Below are positions 42,921-53,959 of a DNA stretch of 64,000 nucleotides, piece by piece; the stretch's first letter is position 1; each line of letters starts with the position of its first letter. The DNA is from Periplaneta americana (taxonomy: Eukaryota; Arthropoda; Insecta; Blattodea; Blattidae). The position numbers and the translations under genes are program-made. The stretch covers positions 37,299,287-37,363,286 of the forward strand of contig NC_091121.1 in assembly GCF_040183065.1 (NCBI RefSeq). Reading direction: 5' to 3'. Under the pieces are notes generated by a model. That model made no database searches, was not told where the DNA came from, and was given only the letters and a program-made list of their open reading frames with translations.

Positions 42921-44085
42921 ATATTCTTAAAGACAAATAATCTACGTTTATAGCAATGTATGTTTAATTGATTTCGTTTTTAAATTATATGTTTTGAGGC
43001 TATGACTTACATCGGTGTGTCACAAATATGAAATAAGTAGTATTATTAGTATTCCATTTTTATACCTTGGTTTTCTGTTTCGTTACTACAGCGCCTTCAA
43101 TTTAAGACGCAACCCTGGCCACGGCAGGCGGGCGGGCGATATATCGTTCTCTATAGAGGGAAAGCAGGCGATGTTGTGTGGTCACAAGCAGGCGAGCGGG
43201 CAGGCGGATAGGCCGGTATTTCAAAGCGGGAAAACCCAGCGGTGTGATTTTTCCTAAAATGTAGATGACAAATTTTGATATTATAATACTCACATCTGTC
43301 ATAAATATCCCAAATTTGTTTATTTGTCATCAAATTGTCTATCAAGGAAGTATGAAACATATTACGTTCAATCTTTCATTAATAAATACATATTTCATGA
43401 ACTAAAACATATGAAGAGAATATCAATAATTATTTTGCATTACGGTACGTTGAGATATCAATCCGAAACACATTCAGCCACGGCAGCTATGGCAGGAATA
43501 AACTCATCTGCAAAATGTTTCGTGCTTAGTGCACACCTCCGGGCTGGGATGTACCGGTACTAACATAAATTTGACGCATCAATGAACATACATTACCGCA
43601 AGCCTTTGGAGAATAAGATAATTGAATTCATACCAACCCTATCAGTGTTGCTCCATAATGTGATATAATATGTTTGACAGACGTGCGGCTGGGTATCAGG
43701 GGGGCAACAAACCCCTGCCCACTACATTGCACTTCAGTTGCAGGGAAAGGGACATGCGATTTAGTATTATCTAAAAGACGACTGAGTCCTCAGTATTCAG
43801 GGGAGTCAGAAAATTTGTCCACTATTACAAATGAATTAAACTTTTTCAAAAACAAAAAGAAACAGGCACTATGCGGATGATCAACAGAATAATTTAATTC
43901 ATTTCATAAGTTTTTTTTTCTTTTTACTAAGATCATAACATATACTACAGAATAATACATTAGATTACAGAATATAATTACAACAATAGAAAGAGAAATA
44001 AAATAATGCATCAATATAAAAAAGAGGATACAATAATATTTCAGAATATGTATTACATGTCTTTCTCGTGTTGAATATTACTGCA
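42921..44085. other. Unassigned stretch
   Basis: 43,110-43,240 has GC-rich 'ggcgggcgggcg' and 'gcaggcgagcgggcaggcgg' motifs; otherwise AT-rich. Nothing recognised. Confidence 0.35.
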
Positions 44086-44087
44086 CC

Positions 44088-44156
44088 TGGTTACATGTTT
44101 AGGCCTGTTATTGACCTTCTTCAGAACTGGTTGTTGTTGGTCTTAGCGAAGTGATA
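44088..44156 (-). mobile_element. Penelope-like element 3' end fragment
   Basis: 'ggttacatgtttaggcctgt' and 'cttcttcagaactggttgtt' are diverged copies of the element end at 24,930-24,980. Confidence 0.6.
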
Positions 44157-44499
44157 CAGTATAGTGTTAAAAGTTGTGTAATCACGATATACAATAATAT
44201 TAATAAAATTTGAGGACCGAATGAGCAGCGCTCGTGTTCGGTCGCAGTTCAGATATATTATTAATATAAGAGGAATATATAAATAAAATAAAGTAAAATA
44301 GGAATTAAAAGTAAAATTACAGCTACAACGAAATTACATAATATAATATTAACATTGAGAAGAATAATATCGTACGTGAGTCAAGTAGGAAATTTATGAA
44401 AATTATATATTCCGAAATTATAGAATACAAATATAATATAGACTGGTTAATTCATACACATAGGCTATTAATTTATTTAATCAAATTGAAGACGATAAC

Positions 44500-45530
44500 A
44501 AGTTCCTAATTTGCTGTTATATGTTCGTAGGTTACATGTTAGAAGTTCTGGGTGTAATGTAGCTACAGAATTAGGCTATAAAATCGAGGGTGAAAATTAA
44601 TGGTATGCTTTAGACCTGCAGTTGTGAAACATGTAGATTCTACTTAGGGGAGAGTCGGGTAGTATCGGACATCGGGTAATATCGGATAGTGAGTTTCTTT
44701 CATCTACCACACGATAGTACCTGATTGACATGGTTACGTTTCTGTGATGTCGCATAGAGAAACGTAACCATGTCATTCACGTACTACCATATGGTTGTAG
44801 ATGAAAGAAATGCACTGTCCGATATTACCCGATGTCCGATACTACCCGACTCTCCCCTACTCTACTAATGTTGAATTATTATTTCGACTTGTGCCGTGAT
44901 TAGGTGCCTGTAATATAAACTTATTATGATTTTTGTGACAGAGTAGCCTATATTTAGAAATTTGTTCAAAATTAAGTACATTTAATTCAGAATAAATTAA
45001 TTTAGTTGGATAACCAAAACGTTTCTTCAAACAAATTTTAATTATTCGTTTTTGTTGTAAATTTAACCGACTGAGATTAATTTTTGTACTTCCACCTCCA
45101 AACAATAATGGTATATTGAATAACAGACTGAAAATTGTCCGAATAGACATTTCGTAGAACTCTAATGGGTAAGTAGCAACGAAGATTAACGGATTTATAA
45201 ATTGTTCACGAAGCCTCTTACAAAGATGAGTAATGTGATGAGGCCATTTTAAATTTTGATCAATAATGATACCCAGATATTTCACATATTATGTGGCTTC
45301 TTTAAATGGTGGACTTTTGCAACTTTTGGGATCTAAACATTTTTCAGTATGTATTTAAGTTATTAGTCTATATTCATCGCTAATTTTTAAATTTTGAACA
45401 CTGGCAATTGTTAACGAAAGAGGAACTAAGGTTGATTTACATATATTTAAAGAAAGGAAGTTGGAATCAAGCCATTGGTAACATCGGTTTTTAATGTTGG
45501 TGTCTTGTAATATGTGTATGACTTTCTTTA
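44500..45530 (-). mobile_element. CR1/Jockey-type LINE, interrupted by a palindromic MITE
   Basis: Minus strand: 'NRCYQWLDSNFLSLNICKST', a break near 45,290, then 'KYLGIIIDQNLKWPHHITHL', 'LSRLNLQQKRIIKICLKKRF' and 'LIYSELNVLNFEQISKYRL', and 'HGTSRNNNSTLV'. The frame continues beyond the MITE (44,646-44,858) with 'ESTCFTTAGLKHTINFHPRF' to a stop at about 44,574. Related to the LINE at 6908-7884. Confidence 0.8.
44646..44858. mobile_element. Palindromic MITE, 213 bp
   Basis: Almost the whole element is an inverted repeat with arms of about 100 bp. Ends are AGGGGAGAGTCGGGTAGTAT; the centre is near 44,745-44,755. Flanks 'attctactt' and 'actctacta' match at 7 of 9 positions, which would be a Mutator-like 9-bp target duplication. 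It interrupts the coding region of the surrounding LINE without other change. Confidence 0.88.
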
Positions 45531-45651
45531 GTTAGGCAATGCAATTTATAAGATTGCTTATAAATGATTATAATTGCACCAGGTTTCCCCTTCTCTCTTA
45601 TTCCTTCTCCTCCTTCTCATCATCATCATCATCATCACCATCAATAATAAT

Positions 45652-46027
45652 AATAGGAAATTATTTGAGGCTAAGAGGGATGAAGTTCAGGAAAATGGAG
45701 AAAGTTACACAACACAGAACTGGACGCATTGTATTCTTCACCTTACCTAATTAGGAACATTAAATCCAGACGTTTGAGATGGGCAGGGCATATAGCACGT
45801 ATGGGCGAATCTAGAAATGCATATAGAGTATTAGTTGGGAGGCCTGAGGGAAAAAGACGTTTGGGGAAGCCGAGACGTAGATGGGAAGATAATATTAAAA
45901 TGGATTTGAGGAAGGTGGGATATGATGATAGAGAATGGATTGATCTTGCTCATTATAGGGACCTATGACGGGCTTATGTGAGGGCGGCAATGAACCTTCG
46001 GGTTCCTTAAAAGCCAGTAAGTAAGTA
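45652..46027 (+). mobile_element. RTE-like LINE (copy I), 3' end
   Basis: Begins in the 'KLFEAKRDE' region, then 'RLRWAGHIARMGESRNAYRV', 'LVGRPEGKRRLGKPRRRWED' and 'NIKMDLRKVGYDDREWIDLA', and the tail 'ccttaaaagccagtaagtaagtaag'-type end. Preceded by a short (ATC)n/(AAT)n run at 45,618-45,652. Confidence 0.85.
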
Positions 46028-46037
46028 AGTAGTAGTA

Positions 46038-46087
<50 letters not shown>

Positions 46088-46107
46088 CATCATCATCATC
46101 ATCATTC
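46028..46107. repeat. (AGT)n-(AAT)n-(ATC)n microsatellite
   Basis: Compound trinucleotide tail of the preceding LINE. Confidence 0.95.
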
Positions 46108-46416
46108 TTCACAGATATACATCATGCACACTGTACATTGTACAGTGTGGTCAGCCGAAGTAGTGTATACATTTAAAATGGGTCACAGCAGTGCCATCTA
46201 TCCGCAATATGCGGAACCTAAATCACGCAAGTGAAGTGGGTAGGCATTAGTCACACACACACGCACACACACACACTACTGGGAGATTGACTGTTATTCA
46301 AAGCTTATCTCGTTCCATACATTCATTAGATACACTTACGTCCTAAATGTTAAAGAAAAATTTATTCTTATTCCATGAGCCTACTTCTGCACAGACGTTA
46401 TATACCATGTAATCAT

Positions 46417-47454
46417 CAAAGCTCGGAACTTGGGGACTTGTGTCTTTGCACGTGGTTAAGCGACCGGACTCCAATATCAACAAACTCCCGCTTCCAGCGC
46501 GGAAGTACTGTCAGGTCTGATGCAACAACATATTGATAGTATTACGATAGGTTGAAACACGTAATTTTATAGTTTAAGAGTTGATGATGGAGTTATGTTG
46601 AAAATACGTTGTGAGTTGGTTGAAATGTATGGAGAAATTCGGCTTTTACTTTTTTTTTTTTCATTGTATATAATCTTTAGTTTTTTATTTAAGTCCAATT
46701 TTTGTTTTATAATATATAATAAAAATAAACATGAGAAATTTTACTGTTCTCCTCTGTACATTTTATTACAGTGTATGACTACATATATTCCAAGATTTTC
46801 GAACCCATAACTTCTTCGCCTGTTAGTTAAACCTAATTTCAAACGAGAAAAATTTATTTCCACTGGGAGCAAACTTAAAATACTGAATATTTTCACTGTC
46901 ACTGTTTTCCGTTCGATTTTGAGCAGTTGGTAGCTGATCTCGTGTCTATGAAAAATAAGTGTATCCTCAATTTTTCTCGAAAATAGTTTTCAATTTGTGT
47001 GTCACTACAACTTGATCCAATGGCTGTGGACAAATTTTCCACAAACTCAAGGAACTGCACAATTTAAGGGACTGCACTATCTTTCAGTGAATGCCTCTAG
47101 TTTGTGTGTGGCACAACTTACAAAATATAAACTTTCTGTTCGAAGAAAATAACGTATCTTCTCCGAATTCCTCCACGAAATTCTGTACCTAAAACTTAAA
47201 AAATGTATTTTCAAACTTCTGTAATACCCATCCGAATAATATGTATTTTTCTAATTCCTCAAACAGACCGTTTACCTGTAATTCTCTCAATGTCATTGGA
47301 TTCGACATGACATAGTTTCCTCGTCGATCTTCTTGCCATTCGATGTGACCACTTTCTTAGTACACACGACTGACTTGCAGCGTGAGCTTTGTGTACGTTG
47401 TACCTTAACCTTACTCATGCACACGACACACAAGTCCCCAAGTTCCGAGCTTTG
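46417..47454 (-). mobile_element. hAT element with BED-like finger remnant
   Basis: Perfect 8-bp target duplication GTAATCAT (46,409-46,416 and 47,455-47,462) and perfect terminal repeats of at least 26 bp starting CAAAGCTCGGAACTTGGGGA. On the minus strand a frame reads 'MSKVKVQRTQSSRCKSVVCT' (from 47,418) and, after a gap, 'FVEEFGEDTLFSSNRKFIFC' plus 'KLCHTQ' (47,179 to about 47,100). The latter resembles the zinc-finger start of CGGBP1-like, hAT-derived proteins. The catalytic domain is absent. Confidence 0.88.
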
Positions 47455-47462
47455 GTAATCAT

Positions 47463-48170
47463 ACGATTTTCTTGAAAATTGCTGCCAAATTTTTTATTTT
47501 ATTTTTATCATTATCGTTTTATTTTCCACAGAAGTTTACAGTTCAAGTTAACCGTTGGTTCAACTGGCAAAATATATTATAGGATATGTACTTTCAAAAT
47601 TTACAGATAAACTATTTTAGCATGAAACATTCTGAAAGCAATTCATAAATCAACTGACTGTTCACTTGACTGTTAGGCGAGTCCCTGTGTGAATTATGCA
47701 TCCAGTCAACTAGTTAGAGGAAATATAGATCGCAAACGGCAGCTTTTTTCAGAAGTGAATTCAGTATTATGTTACGTCCTGATGATTAGTGCACAGTGGC
47801 GATAAAGAGACGCAAATGGTGGTTAATGGGAGAACTATGAAAGAGAATGAACACCACATTGACACTTTCACTGAACACAGAGACGGTGTTACATCATTTA
47901 CTGCTCTTTATCAAAGTGCAGTGTCCGGTCCTGTACTTTCCAGTCTTCTACAAAATTGAGCACTGCTTACAATTTCAATTACAAATCCAACCCTGGTTAA
48001 AGTCAAGGAGAACTTTTCTTACAGTCATGTGCGATAGGATGGGCTTATCATTTCACGAACTTGGGTTTGTTGCTGGAGTTATGCTTGTGGTGCACATTTC
48101 AGTGGGGGAAATTTCACCCGAAAAATACTCTCAAATTCATCTGAATATTCTCATTTATATAAACTTTCAT
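47463..48170. other. Unassigned stretch
   Basis: An open frame of 112 codons at 47,847-48,185 (+) has no recognisable motif. Nothing else seen. Confidence 0.35.
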
Positions 48171-48372
48171 TCCACAAACGATTAGGCAAAACGCTGAAAT
48201 TCAACTTGAAGCAAGTAAAGCGATAGGGCTGGAAGTAAATCCCGGAAAGACCAAGTATATGATTATGTCTCGTGACCAGAATATTGTACGAAATGGAAAT
48301 ATAAAAATTGGAGATTTATCCTTCGAAGAGGTGGAAAAATTCAAGTATCTTGGAGCAACACTAACAAATATA

Positions 48373-49703
48373 CGAGGCGCATCCAGAAAGTAAATTTCCA
48401 GATTTTTTTCCCCTTGAGAGGTAACGTAATTAGCCGTGTCAATTGCGCATGCGTAACAGATCTATGACGTATCAATTATATGCCAGCCGGACAGGTCCCG
48501 CCTGGTGCCAGTAGCGTGGCAGCAGTGGTCCGAAATGGAAGCTCTTATTCCTTCTCCCGCCGCCTGCAAGGTTCGGTCGGTGATAAAGTTCTTTAATGAA
48601 CAAAGCATTGCTCCAATTGAAATTCATCGGCAGCTCTGTCAGGTCTATGGGCCGAACATCATGAGTAAGCAGATGGTGCGTCGCTGGTGTAGGCAGTTTT
48701 CCGAAGGTCGTCAAAGTGTCCATGATGAAGAGCGCAGTGGGCGACCGTCCCTCATCAATGATGATCGTGTTGAGCTGGTGCGGCAGTGCACATGGAGAAC
48801 CGTCGCTTCACGATTACGGAGCTGAGCAGCAATTTTCCGCAGATATCGCGATCCTTGTTGCATGAGATTGTCACTAAGCACCTGCTGTTCAAAAACGTGT
48901 GCCAGGTGGGTGCCGAAAAACCTGACACCCGAACACAAAATACAACGTTTAGGAACAGCACTGACATTTCTGCAACGGTATCACGATGACGGCGACGAGT
49001 TCCTCGACAGGATCGTCACGGGCGATGAGACTTGGATTTCGCACTTCATCCCGGAAACCAAGCAGCAGTCAATGCATTGGCGACATAGTGGATCTCCGGT
49101 CAGGACGAAATTCAAACAGACGCTGTCGGTACGGAAAGTGATGTGCACGGTGTTCTGGGACAGGAAGGGCATTCTGCTCATTGACTTCCTTCCAAGAGGT
49201 GAAACAGTGAACGCTGACCGTTACTGTGAAACACTGCAAAAATTCCGACGTGCCATTGAAAACAAAAGGCGTGGAATGCTTACTGCAGGTGTTGTGCTCC
49301 TTCATGACAATGCTCGTCCACATACGGCTCGGCGCACAGCAGCTGTTTTGACGGAATTTGGCTGGGAGTTGTTTGATCACCCACCCTACAGTCCTGATCT
49401 TGCTCCCAGCGATTTTCACGTTTTCTTGCACCTCTAGAAATTCCTGTCCTCTGGTGAGCGTTTTGGCAACGACGAAGAGCTGAAGACGTCTGTCACACGC
49501 TGGTTCCATTCACAGGCGGCAGAGTTCTACGACAGAGGGATACAAAAGTTGATCCCACGATACGACAAGTGTCTCAATTCTGATGGTGGCCATGTTGAAA
49601 AATAGCTGAAACATGCTGTATCTGTTGCAATAAGTATTTTCCTGAAAGTGTGTGTTCTTTTTTTTTTAATACATAGGGAAGCTTATTTTCTGGATTTGCC
49701 TCG
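48373..49703 (+). mobile_element. Mariner element, complete
   Basis: A 1,331-bp element with TA at 48,371-48,372 and 49,704-49,705. Terminal repeats of about 27 bp begin CGAGGC and share 'ATCCAGAAA'; they differ at about 5 positions. One transposase gene fills the interior on the plus strand. Confidence 0.93.
48535..49605 (+). pseudogene. Mariner transposase (DD34D), broken
   Basis: The start is placed at 'MEALIPSPAACKVRSVIKFF' (48,535); the end is the stop after 'SDGGHVEK' (49,605), giving about 356 codons, slightly over the usual 345-350. N-terminal HTH segment 'IEIHRQLCQVYGPNIMSKQM' with 'RSGRPSL'. 'WVPKNLTPEHK' matches the mariner signature 'WVPHxLTxxxK'. Catalytic Asp residues: 'VTGDETWISHF', 'LLHDNARPHTA' and 'YSPDLAPSDFH', with 34 residues between the last two. 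Lesions: frame changes near 48,785 and 48,890 (the second restores the first frame) and an in-frame TAG at 49,435 after 'VFLHL'. The catalytic triad is intact despite these. Confidence 0.9.
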
Positions 49704-50272
49704 TAAATGAGACTAGGAAGGAAATTAAACACAGAATGAATATGGGTAATGCCTGTTATTATTCGGTTGAGAAGCTTTTGTCATCTAATCTGCTGTCAAA
49801 AAATCTTAATGTTAGAATTTATAAACAGTTATATTACCGGTTGATCTGTATGGATTTGAAACTTGAGAGAGGAACAGAGATTAAGGGTGTTTGAGAATAA
49901 GGTTCTTAGGAAAATATTTGGGGCTAAGAGAGATGAAGTTACAGGAGAATGAAGAAAGTTACACAACGCAGAGCTGACGCATTGTATTCTTCATCTGAGA
50001 TAATTAGGAACATTAATTCCAGACGTTTGAGATGGGCAGAGCATGTAGCACGTATGGGCGAATCCAGAAATGCATATAGAATGTTAGTTAGGAGACCGGA
50101 GGGAAAAAAACGTTTGGGGAGGCCGAGACGTAGATGGGAAGATAATATTGAAATGGATTTGAGGGAGATGGGATATGATGGTAGAGACTGGATTAATCTT
50201 GCTCAGGATAGGGACCAATGGCGGACTTATGTGAGGGCGGCAAAGAACCTCCGGTGTCCTTAAAAGCCAGTA

Positions 50273-51512
50273 AGAATGTATGTATGTAGTAGTATATGAA
50301 CTTTGATAATTAAATTTATGGTTTTAGGGTAAGATGTACGAAATATGATAAAACTATATGTAAATGAACAGGCAAAAAACTAATTATCTATAGTAATCTC
50401 ACTAAGAAATAAAGCACTCTAGTACAATAAAATATTAAATGACTTAGTAAAATACTAAACTGTCTGGAAATATATTATTGTACCATCTCATCATTACAAA
50501 TATTCAGCTACATTGCAGTAGTGTGTTATGATGAGCTTTCCTTTTGTTACCAGTTGTGCCAACTATACAATCTTCATCGAACTCTATGTACGATTACTAG
50601 TCAAGAAGGCTTTGTTGATTCAGTTTCATTTTTATTAAAATAGTTGCATTCTACTTCAATTTTCAATATATATTAAACAATCTCTGATACGTGACTATCA
50701 ATAATCTCATACAACAGAAGCTATAACATAACCTAAATAATATAAACAAGATAAATAATAGGAAAGTTTTAATTAAGGGAAATGAAATAAACATGAATCA
50801 TTTTAAAAGGTAGAATTATTGAAAGTACAATGTTGGGAAACAAATGCTAGGGAGGTGATAGAAATTGTAGGATAAGCAGTCATGATTACACGAAACACGT
50901 CGTTTCCGTACAGTTTTATTGATCAAAAGAGTATGATGTAGTGAAAGTGTAAGTCTGCGAAAATCTTACGACTGTGCACCGATTCCAGATATATGTTGGC
51001 ATTTTCGATTAGAGTCCCGAAAGTATACAAGTACATCGTTTTGGTGTAATTTTTGTGGGAACCACTTAATTAACAAATAATTTTTAATTAATAAATAAGT
51101 CTTTTATTTTATTATCAGCTGATTAACATCCGTAAGCACAAAACTGAAAGAGTTTGTAATTAAAAATTTAGGCAGCAATGTTGTTGAAAATTTGTGAACC
51201 ATTTTAGTAAAATTCTGAATCAACTTCAGTTTTCTTATTTACTACGTTATTGAGTTTTCTTTGGGACTACATGTCAATTCTTATGTTAGAGTGCATTATA
51301 CTACTTTGATTAAAGATCTGAAAGACGAAGATTACTTCAAGGGGTCAAAAAAAATCTTAATGTAAGAGACTCTGAATTATTTAGATCGGAGAATATCCTC
51401 TTAAATATTACGTACGGAATTTTCAAAAATATCTTTCGCGTAATCAGTGTCATTACATTTCTTAATGAACATACTATTTCCTTTATAAAAAACAATTCTA
51501 TTTTTAATTATG
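50273..51512. other. Unassigned AT-rich stretch
   Basis: 1.2 kb with no ORF above 60 codons and no recognisable repeat. Confidence 0.4.
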
Positions 51513-51514
51513 TA

Positions 51515-51885
51515 CAGTAGTGGCAAAAAAAAAACCGACCGACTCTTGTAGCTGATTTCAAAGTCACATATTCAAATTCTGCTAGTCACAAAACACATCC
51601 ATCTTGTATAATTAATTGTAAAAATTAAATTTATTGCATTTGTTCGATTCTTACCGCCTTTTGTTTCCTTCAGTGCCTCAAACTTACAGACCGAAGAACT
51701 TTGAGAGTTTTATTTTCATCTGGCATCAATATTACATTTCTACCTCTATTCGGCAAAGATAACTGCGTATTTTTACGTTAAATAGCAGTACATACCCCTG
51801 GCTTCACTATCCATATTGAAATTACTAAAGTTTGACACAATACACAGCACAAGATTCTTTTGTATCCGTTTTTTTGCCACTACTG
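51515..51885. mobile_element. Tc1/mariner-type MITE, 371 bp
   Basis: TA at 51,513-51,514 and 51,886-51,887. Ends CAGTAGTGGCAAAAAAA are inverted copies. Noncoding. The terminal CAGT and TA target fit Tc1-like elements. Confidence 0.87.
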
Positions 51886-51887
51886 TA

Positions 51888-52639
51888 CCTTAATTGAAAC
51901 ACTGAGTCAAAATTTTTATGATAATCACTCCACAAACGAGTCAAATTGGTATTAACAGATCACTTCTCATGGCTACGAAATATATCATATGACTTTTGTG
52001 AGTACGGCAAAAACGTTAAGAGCTAAGAAAGTAAGACAATTAAGACGTGATTAAAAATAATTCAACGAAGGAAACACTCTTAAATCTTTAACAAATTCCT
52101 ACAGTGTCAATTTAAATGTCCTGACATTTAGTCGCTTACTGAAAGTGACCAAAAGACGCTACAAGCAGAAGAGTTTAAATTTTTAAGATTAGTTTCAAGA
52201 GTATCTATTCAATATCGGTATATAATAAAGTCATTGGAAAAAAAAATTCTAAGTAACATATACATTTTTAATTACAGTATGAAATTACATATCAAGATGA
52301 GAATGGACGGAACATAACTCTGAAGTTGAAGTTGCAATATGGGTAAAAATAAAACGAACTACAAAGTACTGCATAAAAATAAAACGAAAACAGATTAACC
52401 TGAACAGAGAGGAACTTCTTTATAAAGGCAGCGAGATACACTTTGTTAGGTCATAAAAGCAAGGATGAAATGTAGCAGGAGCATCAGGTTACTCCGCTTT
52501 TACAGAAAATTGATGTTATTAACTGACTACAACATATTTCACGAATAAGTGGAGGTAGATTCCTTCACATCGTCTTATAATAAGAACAGGAAACAGAGAG
52601 GATTTATAGAACCGTCATGAAACTTACTAATCTTCCTTT
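51888..52639. other. Unassigned AT-rich stretch
   Basis: Nothing recognised. Confidence 0.35.
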
Positions 52640-52691
52640 AGAAAATGATTTTTATTCTGTTGTCTTACTTGCCCAGCCATTCAATCATCAT

Positions 52692-53494
52692 TAGGGACCG
52701 GAATTTTATGTAATATCAAGGTATGAAATATGTACATATTTATTTAAGAAAAATAAGCTGAACATGTACCGAAATATATAAAATCAAGAAAATATTTAAT
52801 ATCACTACCTGCACTGGTTTGTATTGTTAAGCCTAGATATTTGTAGTCTGGTACAATTTTTAATTTTCTTTTCTTCATGACGATTTCTACTGTTTCTGGT
52901 GCTCTTCCGCCGTTTCTGAGTATCATCATTTCTGTCTTGTCCACATTTATATCAAATTTGTTTTTATTGCGCTATTTTACCACGATGTTTATTGTTTTTT
53001 GTAACTTCGTAAGGTCTTTAGACCCTACTACCATGTCGTCCGCTTATACGTATGAGATTATTCCCATCTTGATTTTTGCAATACAAAGTAGTTGTATGAG
53101 AAAGGTTGCCTTTTGTTCGATCATATTTACAGTGGGCGGTAAGGGGTGAGTGCCTCTTTTACTTCCTGGAACTATGATGTTATGTTTCATCCCGAAATAT
53201 ATCTTTCATCGGGTAGGTAAAAAGGCTTTTTAAATCTGTATATTTCAAATTGTAAACTTCGTCAGCAGAAGTTTTCTTTTTCCTTTTAAAAAAGTCAAAT
53301 TGATTAAAACCCCTAAATATGTAGATTTATGTAATACCAAGCCATAATATGTAATGTGGGGTAAATATGTAAAAATATGCAGTATCAAATTTTAATATAT
53401 TAATGGTAATTACAAGATTCGCAAACAGTTGTTATTTATATACGGTTAGGTTGAAAGGAATATAATATGTAATTACATAAAAATCCGGTCCCTA
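52692..53494. mobile_element. hAT-like element with 8-bp target duplication
   Basis: Perfect target duplication ATCATCAT (52,684-52,691 and 53,495-53,502). Terminal repeats start TAGGGACCGG and continue 'TTTTATGTAAT' at both ends. The right third is rich in 'acatatt' motifs (53,290-53,400). No transposase. It contains an unrelated LINE RT fragment (next entry), which either inserted into it or was captured. Confidence 0.87.
52797..53148 (-). pseudogene. LINE reverse transcriptase fragment inside the hAT-like element
   Basis: Minus strand: 'ADDMVVGSKDLTKLQKTINI' (RT x-A-D-D block with a stop just before it), 'NVDKTEMMILRNGGRAPETV' and 'KLKIVPDYKYLGLTIQTSAG'. This is the RT palm/thumb region of an R1- or RTE-like LINE. 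Confidence 0.75.
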
Positions 53495-53665
53495 ATCATC
53501 ATTCACCAATGGATAAGAGATCCAACTTGCTGTCCATCTTCTAGGAGAACTACCAAATGCTCTTCGTCCTTTTGGTATTCCTGTTTTGATCGCTTTCAAT
53601 AGCCTATCACCTCACATTTTCTCGACATGACCATCCCATTTTACCGATTTTGCAACATATTGTAT

Positions 53666-53959
53666 GTAGCATACTCCTGTGATAGGCAATAGATAGTAAT
53701 ATCTTCATTACAGTTATCTTTTTCTGTTCAGATCGTTTGTTTCTGCACGGGATTGAATAATATACGTAGATTAAAACTCACCGTACAATTGTAATGATAA
53801 GTAACAATATTACTTGTATTATTGAAATTGTGCAATTGAACTCGCCATTTCGTCAAAATCTGTAAGAATTTCGTCAGACTGAAATTTGAACTTCCAAATT
53901 TGTTCCAATTATTCTGTTTTCTTAGAGTCAGTCTTGCCTCATTTGATATTCATTATTTG
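53666..53959. other. Unassigned AT-rich stretch
   Basis: Nothing recognised. Confidence 0.35.

Larger units (their letters stand above)
48171..50272 (+). mobile_element. RTE-like LINE (copy J), split by a mariner
   Basis: First part 48,171-48,370: '[20 protein letters not shown]', '[20 protein letters not shown]' and '[16 protein letters not shown]'. Second part 49,706-50,272: 'MGNACYYSVEKLLSSNLLSK', then with frame breaks 'RLRWAEHVARMGESRNAYRM', 'RPRRRWEDNIEMDLREMGYD' and the final 'ccttaaaagccagtaag'. The mariner used a TA within the 'TNIN' codons. Confidence 0.88.
52640..53665 (-). mobile_element. LINE C-terminus split by a hAT-like element
   Basis: Minus strand at 53,503-53,660: 'SVKWDGHVEKM', then 'DRLLKAIKTGIPKGRRAFGS' and 'SPRRWTASWISYPLV', a WxGHVxxM-type LINE C-terminus ending 'NDD' and stop, with 3' UTR continuing at 52,640-52,690 beyond the insertion. 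The insertion's target ATCATCAT lies in the 'NDD' codons. Confidence 0.65.

Noticed and set aside
46125-46151. Hairpin 'cactgtacattgtacagtg' as a regulatory site
   Set aside because: Short, single, no associated gene; likely chance in AT-rich DNA.
47847-48185. 112-codon plus-strand frame
   Set aside because: No motif, and its end overlaps LINE copy J; cannot be supported.
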